From Cladopsammia gracilis (taxonomy: Eukaryota; Cnidaria; Anthozoa; Scleractinia; Dendrophylliidae): a stretch of DNA of 64,000 bases. A program made the translations under genes and the position numbers. A model generated the notes under the pieces. It did no database searches and was not told where the DNA came from. It saw only the letters and a list, made by a program, of their open reading frames with translations. The stretch is taken from the NCBI GenBank assembly GCA_022457155.1, contig JAJGOT010000291.1, positions 306,001-370,000 of the forward strand, written 5' to 3'. Position 1 is the first letter of the stretch. The number at the start of each line of letters is the position of its first letter. Shown here piece by piece: positions 45,301 through 55,227 of the stretch.

Positions 45301-48300
45301 AATATGACATGCGTTGTTTCAGGATTGGTACCTCTTAGGGGTAAAAATATATTTGAGCCATTGCTGTTAAACGAGATTCTGGTACCTTTTAGGGTGTTTT
45401 GAAAAATTGCCGACGAGCACCCCAGTCATTTTAGTATGGGAGTACCCCCATCCCCGCTCGGGACTACAATACTTGTAGAAGTTAGGTTAACGGTGTAATT
45501 TCCAACTTGTGCAAATCTTGACTGAAATATTTATTTTTGTGTGGAGTGGATAACAGAGTATCAAACTGTCAAGAATTGAAACAAAAAATTGTGTTTTACC
45601 GCAGCAAAATGAATTGTTTAAGAATATCAACTTGACATTGAATGGGAGTGCTGCTTGGCACACGGACAAGCTGGTGCGAGTCACGTGTTGTGGTCGGGAT
45701 ACAGGTTTGAGCGTTCGATATGTCAACGAGACAGCGGTAACTTTTATCTGGGTGGAAGCTCGTAAACTGCAGCCCGTTGATTGGAACAGTATCACAAGTA
45801 AGTATGGGGTTTGTGGTAGAGAAGAAAGAATAGTCTCGCTTTGTTTTCCTTGTACGTTTCCAGAGTTAAGTGATCAGGCCCTGGTTGTTCAAAAGGTGGA
45901 TAGCGTCATCCACCGGATAAATCACTATCCAGCAGATAAGTCTTAACAAAACTCTGTGTGTTATCCGCTGGATAGTGATTTAGCCGGTGGATAGCGCTAT
46001 CCTCCTTTTGAACAACCGATTCCAGTTCAGCTATTTTAAAACGTGCTATCTGGAAACCGACTTGAATATCAATTTTACTTTTTAAAACTTTGCGTTTAAA
46101 AGTAGGTTTGGTTTATAATTATTTAGCAACAGTTTGGGTCTAATAAATTTTCAAGGTACTAATGAGAGTATCGGACAATAACTTGTCAGATGATGTTGAA
46201 ACTCCTTGAACAAAACAATAACAGTCTTCATCACAAGACGATAAGTATAAGGATCTCTAAACTGAAATGATAATAAAACGTTCTGTTTAGTCATCTGATA
46301 AGTAATAGTAATTGGACTGAGTGGAGTACAATTCAAGGAGTTATCGGGCGATTAATTTCAAATCGGCCGAGCGCGTAGAGTCAGGGGTTATTAACGGAAG
46401 AACTTTTGTTTGGGATGCGAGGCTTACATCAGTATATCATCTTTGAAGCCTCTTGCTTTAGACCATAGTATTTTAAAGTCTCATCAGTTTCCTGGAATGG
46501 ACGTTTGGCGTGGATACATTAATAAATATATGATACAGCTGTAACTGATAATAATTGCAAACTAATCATCAAATGTTGATTTGTAGGCGGTCAAAGGAAA
46601 ACCACACTTGTGTCTGATATTGATTTGACTTGTCCTTGTAACTTGGAGAAAAACTCCTGTGATGCTGGCTGTTGTTGTGACCAGGTATTAGGGAACTTAA
46701 GATACAGGCGTTTTCGCGGCGACGGCGACGTGATAACCGGGGTAGACTGGGTCAGAGGCTGCCGTTCTCGCGCCAAAATTTAAGTTGTTAAGATTTTGAC
46801 GAGGTCCTTCGCGACTTCGTCGAGTCATTGAGGTTGCTTTGTGAATTTAAGTTGTTTCGCTGCCTTAGTATGGTTAGTTTCGAAGAGTTTCGTTTACTTC
46901 TTACTCTTTACTACGACGCTAAACTTATTAGTGATAAAGATTTCATAGTTCTGTATGAAATGTTGCAGCCGAAAAATCCTAGTTTTCCATACGGTGAATG
47001 TCCTCGCTTCGACCTTGAGAACATGAACGAAGCTGAGTGCAAGGCAGAATTTAGATTTGAAAAGAAAGACATTCCTGTTCTTGCTGAAGTTTTGCAGATC
47101 CTACCGGTGTAAAAGCTAGATAAGGAAAGCCGGGTGGATGGAATAAAGTGCCTCTGTATGCTGCTGAGACGGCTTGCTGACCCTTGTTTATCCTTGACTT
47201 GGCACCGTCGGTCATATCGATTTGTGTTCGGTCTGTACAGGAAAGAGCAAAATCGCTGTAATTATCTGTCATATCATCAAATGAAGTTTCCAAAAGCACA
47301 AAAAGGGACTTGTTAAAAAAAAGACAGCGTTTAAACTGTGCATAAGTTAACAATAAAGGGAAAATCATGGCAAACTTACCCACGTTTTCGGTACGACGGC
47401 AAAATCACTGTTGTCACGTCGCCGACGTGTGGGCGACGGCAGGAAAACATGCGCAGTCGACCTCGCCCCATTCCTAATCGGTCTTCACGTCGCCGTCGCC
47501 GCGAAAACGCCTGTATCTTAAGTTCCCTATTGCTGCTGCGCACGCAGTCTTGTAACATAACGATCATTATAACATACCTCAAGAAAAGCGCACGATCTGA
47601 TAGGTTGATACATGTTTTGGTTTTGCCTTTTACGCTTTGTGATTGACTAAAAAATTTCGCGCCACTTTATATTAACCAATCAGAAGTAAAACCATAAACA
47701 ATCGTGACTTGCTTGCACGCGTTTTCCCGCGCTTGGCGCCGGCTACTTGTATTTGCCTCGAGTTCTGATTGGTTCATCGGATTGTCTGCGAGTTCTGTGA
47801 TTGGTCAGAGTAATTACTTTGGTTTTGGTTTTACGACACTCAGTTGACAACCACTATATATCTTTGTTTCTGGCGAGTTTCCGATAAATTATTTCGGCGT
47901 TGTATGGAAATATTCCTTGCTTGAGGTTTTGCTATGCTGCATCGTGGCAGTATTGTACCATTAACTTCAAATAACATTTCTTTCATACCAAAATTTGACT
48001 TATTGTGGTTCATTTTTTTAAAGGATTGTAGTGACTTTGAAAACAAGAGCTCCACTTGTATCCCAGGATTCTTTGGTGGTGCCACGTCAGAGAGACCTTT
48101 CGAATTTAGCTGCCAAGCCTCCTGGCCTGACTCAAGAGACTGGCAACCATTTCTCTGCGTTGCCATTAACAACAGTCCAATGATTGGCTACTTTTATAAC
48201 GTCACCAGCCCTTCTCTAGCTCAGGACTCCGCTTCATTTAACACGCTCTCTGGAAAAAGAAAAAGGGACGTTTTTTCGTATGTGGAAAACGAAGAACGGC

Positions 48301-51300
48301 GAACAGCAATTGCAGGTGGTTTGTACACATTAGGGACAACAGTTAAAACAGCTGTTAATGCTGAAGACGAAAACTATGCTCGAGCTACGTCGGGCGTGTT
48401 GAATCTACCACAGACTGTTTTTAATGGCTTATGTTCTCAAAATACACCCGTTCGGTTTCTTGAAGAGGTTTCTTCTCGCTGTGTTCTTGAACTGGAAGAG
48501 TCTGTTTGTAACTCACAGTCGCCATGGAGTGCTTTGAATTATTTGATGCCCATTAAACTCAGTGGCATTCCGTGCTCATTTCCTCCCGCAGTGCTATCAC
48601 AGGGAGGACTCAACGACACTGGAGGAACACCCGAGCTTGCGAACACAGAAGTGCGGTATTTCTGTACGGATATCACGGCGTATGTTTCCATGACAACCCG
48701 TGAATCGCAAGATTCGGTCACAAGTGACACTTCATCGTTGTTTGAGAGCGTTGCACAGGAAAATGCTGATCTCGCGAGGTGCGCGTTTGATGATGGCGAA
48801 ACTCTGCCTCCTGCACCGGTTTTCAACAAAACAACAAGAATGTGCGCAAATGTGGTAGTCAAAGTTGAGTACGAGTTTGAATGGCGTGAAAGACGAATTG
48901 ACGCCGTAAAGGCAATAGTTACACTTGGAAACGTTCAGATTCCTGCAGCAAATACAAAGACTAGTCTGGTCACTTCTACTGACGCGATTAACACCATCAG
49001 CCAGAACTTTTCTGCGAAGTTCATTCACACCCTGAACGCTTCAAGCGCCCGCGATACATTTCAGCGGTCAGGGAATCCAGGCTACCTGCGCGGTCGGCCA
49101 GTATTGAGTCGACTGGAAAACAATTCAGGACAAGTGAGTAAGCTTTTCAAGTCAAGTCAAGCTTTATGTTAAAATCAAATTTGTCTTATCACTAGCATTG
49201 AACGCTTGTTAAAATTGTCTTTAAAATGTTTTTTTGAGGAATATTTGTCTTTCTGTAACGGTTCTGTCAACATGAATTTCAAATTTTTAGTGAATATTTC
49301 ATCGTAACATGCTACAGTGAATTTTAAAGCTTCCAATTGATTTCTGAAATATTTTCTGGTTAACCCTTTAACTCCCAAGAAAACCAAACATCAAAATTCA
49401 AGAAAAATTGCTTTTTGTAAAATATTGGAATGCAAAAGTACTGCTGAAGAGGTTTCATTTGAATGGTCACACCATAGGATTTCATCAACAGCATCAAAAG
49501 TTAGAACAAATGGTACCATGCAAAAGTACTGCTGGAGAGGTTTCATTTGAATGGTCACACCGTAGGATTTTGTCAACAGACTCAAAAGTTAGAACAAATG
49601 GTACCATGCAAAAGTACTACTGAAGAGGTTTCATTTGAATGGTCACACCATAGGATTTCGTCAACAAACTAAAAAGTTAGGACTACACTTCATGTCTCCA
49701 TGTTAACTCTGGGAGTGAAAGGGTTAAAAGTCAAACAAACATGGACAAAAAAGCCATGTTCCTGTGTAAATTTTACTGAGAAGAACTGCCTCTATTCCTA
49801 TAAGATCAGACATTAAAAGAACTGTAACTAATTAACCAACCTCGGCCCTAGGACCCTCTCAACTTTCGAAATAACGGGTCGGGCGTAATCTCGTCCCCAG
49901 GGTATTCTCCGCTTTGTCAAATTCAAAATGGCGACCCGCTTAATCGTTGTTTGAACCCAGCCCAAGCGTCCGTTTCTCAAAAGTTCCGAAAACGTTTCAG
50001 ACCCGAAAAGCTGTGCTACATGTATGTGCGGCATGTTTGCCAACAAAGACTCGACTTTCTTTGAGTTTGAAAGCTAAGCAATAAAATCCTAAGTTAACGA
50101 AGAACGCAGACAAGACCCAAGGGACGAGGTTGCAAATTGACAGTTTTTCAGCTCTCTCTCTCTCTACCATATTTGTTTTTACTGATTTCTTTTCTAACTC
50201 TTCAGGTTACAGCTGGTAAAATCCAACTTTGGTCACCAGGCCCTGAAAGACTATGCGCGAAATCCACTCTCACCCCAGTCCTTTATGGTGAGGATGCGTT
50301 TTCTGGCTGTTTACTGCGGTTATCGTTTGAGGACATGCGCAACTGCTCCTTGTTGAGGGAAATTGTATTAACCAATCAGAATCGCCTGATTCAAGCTACG
50401 CATGTTGGTAGCCGTGGTAACGCTGAACTTGGGGCTCCTGATGATTGGCTTCCAGTAATAAGGTAAGACATTTCAGAATACAGAGGTAAGATTGTGGCTC
50501 GATCACATACAGTTTATAACAATAAATTGTCGCTTCTAGACTGCGTTAAGCTCATTCCAGGTATTACCGCTACCCCTGGAACTGTGCATAATAGAGAGTT
50601 GTCCGTATTATAAAAGTTACACTGTACCAGAGTATTTTTCTCTCCTCGCACCTCAATTTATCGTGAAAACTTTGTATCCAACAGAATCGGCAGAAGCTGA
50701 CGGTTTGAACGTCAGCCTTCCGTCCGAACGTGATTCACTTTGGCGAAGGGTTAACGCTTGAAACGTGAGCTCTTAAATGTGTTTACAGTGGCCAACTTAC
50801 TTACTCAGCTCACTTGATACCAAATTGCAGTGTTTATCTCTCTTACGCCGACATAGCATCAAATTTCCGTTTGAAACTAACCCTTTATCAATTCGACGTT
50901 GTTTGAACGGGACGGCATTTCTGAAATATTTTAAGACTCTTGACAACAGGAAATCTAGGAAGAAGCGATGGTAGTGGTTTTTGCATTGGCAGGACTGAAC
51001 TGTTCTCTTCGAACTGAACGTCTCTCTATTACTGGCAGTTACTCAGACAGAAACGAAAAAGCCCGTTTCGAGGGCATCAGTTTCTTTTTTGTAACGTGGA
51101 ATGATAAAACTCGCTATAACATATGTTTTATTCTTCTGTTTAGAGAACCGATTAGCAACTATTCAGAACCCTCGTCAGAAGAAGGAACATGCCCCGGCAT
51201 TCCTAGCGGGATTGTAATTGAGATGCTTGTGACGGATGCCGGGAAATACGCTGGCGTACCTCAGATGGAAATAGTGGGCACAAGAATCAAGTAAGCGGAA

Positions 51301-54300
51301 TTACTGTATTTAAGTGCACATAGAACCGTGCGGTTTATCACTGGCTCATCAGTATGTATAAAGAGGCTTGTGATCGGTAGGCCAATCAAACGAGCACGTC
51401 CAGATGGCCTGTGTACCCTCCCCTCCCCTCAAGAAAAATCGGATCTTTCTTGAGGGAAGGGTTGGCTGTACACAGGAAATTTTAGGCAGATTTTGGCTTT
51501 GCCAACGGCGTGTGCACAAGGTTGAGAACGACGTCGTGTTGTGAAGATCATAAATTGGTGAACTTATGCAACAGAACGGAATGCAGAGGGAATAGGACGG
51601 TAAAACGTTGTGTGGAGAGCGTGACCGGTAATTACTGATATGTTTTGACGCAATCTGCAGTTAACATTGCTGTGCTCTTGTTGTTGACTATATGAACAAT
51701 GAGAAGGCAAAGTTCTGTCGGAAATTTTTTAAACATAATTACTGTTACGCTGGCCACACAAGATTTTGCCGTCCTCTTCCACCTGCCGTCGTGTTGCATA
51801 AGTTCACGAATGCCGTCGGGATCGTGTCGTTAGGGCGTCAGCGCGCCGCGCGCACCGGAATTCGAAATTAGCTCTATTCCACATGCTGTCGCATCTTTAT
51901 TTCATGTCGCGTTATCTTCGCTAAATCTGCCTATTGTTGTTTTAACTTTCGTCAGATTCCAGTTTAGCACATGGAATTTCAAATGTGTCAGCGGCGTGAG
52001 TTGTTCTTCTTCCTCCAACGACACCGATACCAACGTTACCCAGGTGGTACCCAGTTCCTCCGTTACTCCAACGGCCGCAGGTTCATCAGCCTCAGGTTCA
52101 TCAGCCTCAGGTTCATCAGCCTCAGGTTCATCAGCCTCAGGTTCATCAGCCAGTGTTAACATAACTAACTCAACTGTGCCGCCCTCAACTTCGGGTTCAG
52201 ACCCTAACTATGTACCCCCATCGCTCTTGCCATCAGCAACAGGTACATCAACTTCGGGTTCAGACCCTAACTATGTACCCTCATCGCTCTTGCCAGCAGC
52301 GGCAGGTACATCAACTTCGGGTTCAGACCCTAACTATGTACCCCCATCGCTCTTGCCATCAGCGACAGGTACATCCACCAGCAGCACCAGCACCAGCACC
52401 AGCATCAGTACCAGCATCAGCACCAACATCAGCACCAACATCAGCACCAGCATCAGCACCAGCAGTTTCATTATAAGTTCATCCGTCACGCCTGCAAACA
52501 ACAACAACTCCAGCTCCCAAAAGAACCGCACGGAAGCCAGGAAGTATCTGCCTCATTTCCAGCACTTTATGGTGACAAGTTCGGTTATTTTCATCAAAGT
52601 GCCCGCCGTTAAACCACAGCGTGTAAAAAGGTCAGTCTATGCGCATGCCTAGAAACCCTAGTTATTTACAGTCTCGTGCCCAAACCAGCTCCTGCACTAA
52701 CCTTGTTCAGCGGGTTTCTCTTAATGCTCTGTTAGGGCAGCGTTGAATAACGCATTGCGCATGTTCGTTACGTCACTGCTTTCCGCGTGATGAAAAAATT
52801 GTGAATGAGTCGGTTTCTTAAACCAAAATTTCACCCTTTTATCGACGAAAACAAAATTTCTTCCAACTGAAATTAGATACAATATTGTAGTGGCTGTCTA
52901 AAAACACACAGACTTTTTTTAACCACGAAACACGGTGCTTAACCAACAGCTTTGTTTATGGTACGTGAAAACCCCGTAAATGCCGCCCATTTTAAGTAAC
53001 CCGCCACAGTCGGCGCCGGTTCTCCACGTTTCGCACCCCTAACCGTTTAGCTTTATTCAGCGCTGTCTTTGTTTAGCCCCTGTGGTTTCTCTGCAGAAGA
53101 GAGGGAACAGTGCGTATGTTCACCTTATTGAGTGGTTTTCAATTAATGTCGTAAATATAGAGCAGTGTTTAATTGAGTGTGGTAAAACCAAAACCAAAGT
53201 AATTACTCTGACCAATCACAGCAGTCGTAAACAATCCAATGAACCAATCAGAGCTCGAAGCAATTACATGTCGGCGGCGCCAAGCGCGGGAAAACGCGTG
53301 CGAGCAAGTCACGATTGGTTTTGGTTTTACTTCTGATTGGTCGAGAAAGTGGCGCGAGATTTTTTAGCCAATCACAAAGCGTAGCAATGAAAAACCAATG
53401 CAATCAAACTGCGCTATAACCAAAGTAATCATTCTGGCCAATCACAACAGACACAGCCACGAAACCAATGAACCAATAAGGTCTTGAATTATATAGCCGG
53501 CGCCACGCGCGAGAAAACGCGTTCAAACAAGTCACAATTAGTTTGGCTTTTACTTCACAATGGTTGAGAAAGTGGTGCGCTTTCTTGCAACCAATCACCA
53601 GGCGCAGTAATGCGAACAAATGTCAGGAAAGGTGTTCGCTTTGGAGAGTTGGTCGCTTACGATTGATTTTACTGTAGAAAAGAAATTCAGTATTGTGGAC
53701 AAATGGCCGCTATAAAAGAGTCGGGTCACACAGCAAGGGTGGACTTTGGATCATTTGGATCAAAATGTGGTGGTGTTTGCTGTATTGCATGCAGCTTTGG
53801 AGAGCTTTGGAGAGTTGGTCGCTTACGATTGATTTTACTGTAGAAAAGAAATTCAGTATTGTGGACAAATGGCCGCTATAAAAGAGTCGGGTCACACAGC
53901 AAGGGTGGACTTTGGATCATTTGGATCAAAATGTGGTGGTGTTTGCTGTATTGCATGCGTGTCCGTTGTATTCAGTAATGGCTAGAATTTGATATCAACT
54001 GAGTCGATAAAGTAAATTGACCACCGAAAAGCGATTTAAAATCTGACATTTCGAACGGTAGCCCTTCACTATCCTGTGTGCATCTGCAAACCCCCGTCCT
54101 CTCCCTGCTTCGATTTTTCTTGAGGGGAGGGGGCGGCTGTACACAGGCTCGCTCTTATAGTGAATCCATATATTTTTGGATAAACCTACCCCGTTTATAC
54201 CATTTGTTGTTGTCTCCTCGACAGGTCGGCGGATCAAAGTGGCATATGTTACAGAGATGTGTGTAAAGAAGAGTTGTTCTTCCCACTCACCGAGGCATAT

Positions 54301-54393
54301 CAAGGTGAACCCCGAGAGAAAACCTTGGCTCTTTCGCTGTTTCTAATTTTCTTGGCTCTAGTTACCTTTGCTTTGACCAAACCTTGGGGCTGA
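33400..54393 (+). CDS. Tectonic family protein (TCTN2-like), ciliary transition zone
   Basis: Coding exons: 33400-33469, 34468-34580, 35820-35926, 37288-37386, 38819-38917, 39604-39662, 39969-~40100, 40213-40280, 41723-42020, 43191-43459, 45605-45797, 46587-46684, 48024-49133, 50206-50462, 51144-51290, 51956-52630, 54225-54393. Phases agree throughout except that the exon 7 donor is unclear. The product is about 1,320 residues, much longer than the roughly 700 of vertebrate TCTN2. Layout: signal peptide (MKISVCFLAFALIS); about 480 N-terminal residues with basic RSRRK and RRRRRR sites; the tectonic Cys signature (CPCNLEKNSCDAGCCCDQ, then DCSDF); NNSPMIGYFYN; the GNPGYLRGRPVL motif; CxxIP; a Ser/Thr repeat tract; and a C-terminal membrane segment (LSLFLIFLALVTFAL). 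Known tectonics join the MKS complex at the ciliary transition zone. The TCTN2 subtype is inferred from the C-terminal membrane segment. Confidence 0.85.
34106..34325 (+). repeat. 106-bp tandem repeat, two units
   Basis: CAAGAATGATGAAGAATAAA starts at 34106 and again at 34212. The whole region 33890-34390 is built from AGAA/TTCT words. Confidence 0.85.
34586..34734. mobile_element. 149-bp hairpin MITE abutting the exon 2 donor of tectonic
   Basis: Same family as 28613-28764 (GGGCTGGATTCACGAAAC to GCTTCGTGAATCTGGCCC). It starts one base after the GTAAG of the splice donor at 34581-34585. Confidence 0.92.
34780..35343. mobile_element. Tc1/mariner-like MITE, TACCGTAAAATT termini
   Basis: Left TACCGTAAAATTTC, right GGAATTTTACGGTA, with TA at both ends as expected for a TA duplication. 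The interior repeats GGGGCTTATATTCGG-type words. Located in tectonic intron 2. Confidence 0.85.
35953..36442. mobile_element. Pogo/Tigger-like MITE with internal 86-bp tandem repeat
   Basis: Ends TACAGTCGAACCTCT and AGAGGTTCTACTGTA. Between them GGTGGCCGTTATG recurs at 36013, 36099, 36185, 36271 and 36357, a regular 86-bp period. Superfamily inferred from the CAGTCGAACC end and the TA flanks. Confidence 0.85.
36530..36900. mobile_element. AT-rich palindromic element with 20-bp tandem repeat
   Basis: GTAACACCGGTGCAAAAAGT is repeated at 20-bp spacing from 36587 in three units. The words near 36525 (TATAATAATATACATG) and 36771 (CATGTATAATTATTAATAAT) are inverted. A near-perfect hairpin with CAATTTGGGATTAATTTGC arms lies at 36813-36893. 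Confidence 0.65.
37470..37646. mobile_element. 177-bp near-perfect hairpin MITE
   Basis: AATAGGCCATTTCCAAGTTA is mirrored by TAACTCGGAAATGGCCTATT. Arms of about 80 bases are nearly identical, around a short T/A-rich loop. Tectonic intron 4. Confidence 0.93.
38174..38615 (-). repeat. Dispersed repeat, inverted relative of 62260-63250
   Basis: The reverse complement follows 62270-62595 and then continues at 63147-63250, so it lacks the 542-bp palindrome found there. Landmarks: ATTAAGTAATGATCCACATA, TGGGAAAGAGCCAATGCC, CATGCAGTTTTTAAAAG. Tectonic intron 4. Confidence 0.85.
39000..39270. mobile_element. MITE, TTAGCCTGCATAGCA termini
   Basis: Left TTAGCCTGCATAGCAGCC, right CCATGCAGGCTAA. A (CCCCT)n tract follows at about 39306-39350. 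Tectonic intron 5. Confidence 0.7.
40602..40994. mobile_element. MITE, GGCTGGTTTTCACTAGC family
   Basis: Starts AGGCTGGTTTTCACTAGCAA and ends GGACTCCATTGCTAAAGCCT, imperfect inverted repeats. The interior has many AGTCATAAG/CTTATGACT words. Tectonic intron 8. Confidence 0.65.
41285..41640 (-). mobile_element. 3' end of a LINE, antisense in tectonic intron 8
   Basis: Read on the minus strand, 41600-41520 encodes a typical LINE ORF2 terminus (EWNDLSEWVVEAGNLSGFK) followed by a stop, an A/T-rich 3' UTR and a GTAT microsatellite tail near 41285-41305. It ends about 80 bases before the exon 9 acceptor. Confidence 0.65.
42885..43060. repeat. CCCCGCTAAT tandem C-rich tract
   Basis: Several GCTAATCCCCCC units followed by an inverted GGGGGGATTGTTAGC near 43043. 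Probably a small degraded palindromic element. Confidence 0.55.
43629..44021. mobile_element. MITE with TCCTTGAA repeats
   Basis: Ends ACCATGGTTCGTAC and GTAGGAACCATGG. The interior is full of AGTCCTTGAA and GGTCTTGAAAAG words, a pattern common to a MITE family of many invertebrates. Tectonic intron 10. Confidence 0.7.
44690..45470. mobile_element. Composite element related to 25006-25825
   Basis: Starts GGGGAGGGACTCCGATATAA, contains GGTACCTTTTAGGGT, GGTACCTCTTAGGGG and poly-G and poly-C runs, and ends near GGGAGTACCCCC. It also holds a second palindromic family with repeated GTCTAGAATAG words. Confidence 0.6.
45891..46018. mobile_element. 128-bp palindromic MITE, GGTTGTTCAAAAGG termini
   Basis: GGTTGTTCAAAAGGTGGATA is mirrored by TATCCTCCTTTTGAACAACC. 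GGATAGTGATT and AATCACTATCC pair inside. Tectonic intron 11. Confidence 0.92.
46690..47528 (+). mobile_element. PIF/Harbinger-derived element with ~42-bp TIRs
   Basis: AGGGAACTTAAGATACAGGC at the left, continuing TTTTCGCGGCGACGGCGACG, is matched exactly in reverse at the right end. Both flanks read ATT, a possible 3-bp target duplication. The interior encodes only a transposase N-terminus. Tectonic intron 12. Confidence 0.8.
46828..47112 (+). pseudogene. Harbinger transposase N-terminal remnant
   Basis: A 94-codon frame. MVSFEEFRLLLTLYYDAKL and FRFEKKDIPVLAEVLQI resemble the start of HARBI1-like transposases (DDE_Tnp_4 proteins). After the stop another frame near 47134 reads DGIKCLCMLLRRLADPC, the next family block, so a stop or frameshift separates them. 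The catalytic DDE part is absent because the element is only ~840 bp. Confidence 0.65.
47612..47853 (-). mobile_element. CCAAT/E2F-site MITE, copy 5
   Basis: Landmarks read on the opposite strand to copies 1 and 2: TTTTACGCTTTGTGATTG, CGCGCCACTTT, CGCGTTTTCCCGCGCTTGG, GTGATTGGTCAGAG, TTTACGACACTCAGTTG. Tectonic intron 12, right after the Harbinger element. Confidence 0.85.
49361..49728. mobile_element. TIR-bounded element with 88-bp tandem repeats
   Basis: Starts TAACCCTTTAACTCCC and ends GGGAGTGAAAGGGTTA. TGCAAAAGTACTGCTG-type words recur at 49431, 49519 and 49607 (period 88). Related to the single unit at 27140 and the array at 59150. Tectonic intron 13. Confidence 0.8.
52080..52152 (+). 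repeat. 15-bp coding tandem repeat in tectonic exon 16
   Basis: TTCATCAGCCTCAGG repeated about 4.7 times without mutation, encoding GSSAS units in frame. The perfect identity suggests recent expansion and possible length polymorphism. Confidence 0.95.
52188..52376 (+). repeat. 63-bp coding tandem repeat in tectonic exon 16, three units
   Basis: ACTTCGGGTTCAGACCC starts at 52188, 52251 and 52314. Each unit encodes 21 residues with the core GSDPNYVP(P/S)SLLP. Only a few substitutions separate the units. Confidence 0.95.
52376..52470 (+). repeat. ACCAGCATC-type coding repeat in tectonic exon 16
   Basis: Nine-base ACCAGCA(C/T)C and relatives encode a run of Ser-Thr-Ser-Ile, a likely O-glycosylated mucin-like tract. 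Confidence 0.9.
53158..53417 (+). mobile_element. CCAAT/E2F-site MITE, copy 6
   Basis: Begins AGAGCAGTGTTTAATTGAG, has all internal landmarks of copy 1, and runs to about AAACTGCGCTAT. Tectonic intron 16. Confidence 0.87.
53418..53620 (+). mobile_element. CCAAT/E2F-site MITE, diverged copy 7 in tandem
   Basis: Directly follows copy 6. CCAATCACAACAG, CCAATGAACCAATAAGG, GCGCGAGAAAACGCGTT and GTGGTGCGC correspond to the family landmarks with many substitutions. Confidence 0.75.
53641..53959 (+). repeat. 166-bp tandem duplication
   Basis: TTGGAGAGTTGGTCGCTTAC begins at 53641 and 53807 and each unit runs to TGTATTGCATGC. The two units are almost identical, so the duplication is recent. Tectonic intron 16. 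Confidence 0.93.
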
Positions 54394-54868
54394 GTGTCAT
54401 CTTCTTGCAGCTGTGTACTGTTAGTGTAATGTTTACCGCTTCATAGCAGCTTTAGCGTCGAATCCAGTCAAGACCTTCTGATTCTCTCAAAACAAGTCCA
54501 TGTTCATGTGTCTCCCAAGAGGAACTTGGAGAACGTTCATACGTGGATAAAGTGGGATCTTCATCCAATCGTAACAAGCCGTTGTACTTTGTTGGTGACC
54601 CAAAAGCGAGGCACAACAGTCCAAATGACGTCCAAATCGAAATCAGGCACTTTCAACAAGCCGTTCCCCTGAGTTTGCTGACAAACAACTTGTCAAGTTG
54701 GTCAAACGTCGTTTGATGAAATGAGCTTTTGTCGTAGAAAAGCTGATCTATTTAAGTTGGATTGTGGTTCCAAAATAAAAGAAAATGGAATTAAAAATTA
54801 AAAAGCGAGAGGTGAAATTGTTCTTTTTTCGAATGAAGTTTACAATTGATCAAAGTCTCCTTTGAGCC
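54394..54868. other. 3' flank of the tectonic gene
   Basis: No frame of interest. AATAAAAG near 54774 is a plausible polyadenylation signal for the tectonic transcript, about 380 bases after the stop. Confidence 0.45.
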
Positions 54869-55227
54869 AACTCGTGAATACGAAACTCCCTAAATAAAAG
54901 ATTTTGCAAACCTTCGTACCCTCCCCGGTCCTAGGCGTTTTGCTTTACCGACCCCCACCCCCTACGTCGAACTTCACGCCTTCCCTTTCCTTCAACGGCG
55001 TCCCCATGGGTTAGACAGGTGACTATTACATATCGCGGGCTCAATGTTCACCGACCCGACCCTTTCCTGGGAGTTTTGTTGTACCGACCCCCCACCTCCT
55101 ACTACCAGCTTCCCACCCAGGTGACCATTACATATCGCGGGCTCAATGTTTACAGCCGAAAGAGCGATCAAGTGAAATTTCTACCCAAATGCAACAACTC
55201 GTTCAACGATTCGCGTATTCACGAGAT
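54869..55227 (+). mobile_element. GTGAATAC-family MITE, copy 1
   Basis: AACTCGTGAATACG at the left is mirrored by CGCGTATTCACGAG at the right. Interior words TAGGCGTTTTGCTT, CCCCATGGG and CATATCGCGGGCTCAATGTT; the last occurs twice, showing an internal duplication. Confidence 0.82.
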
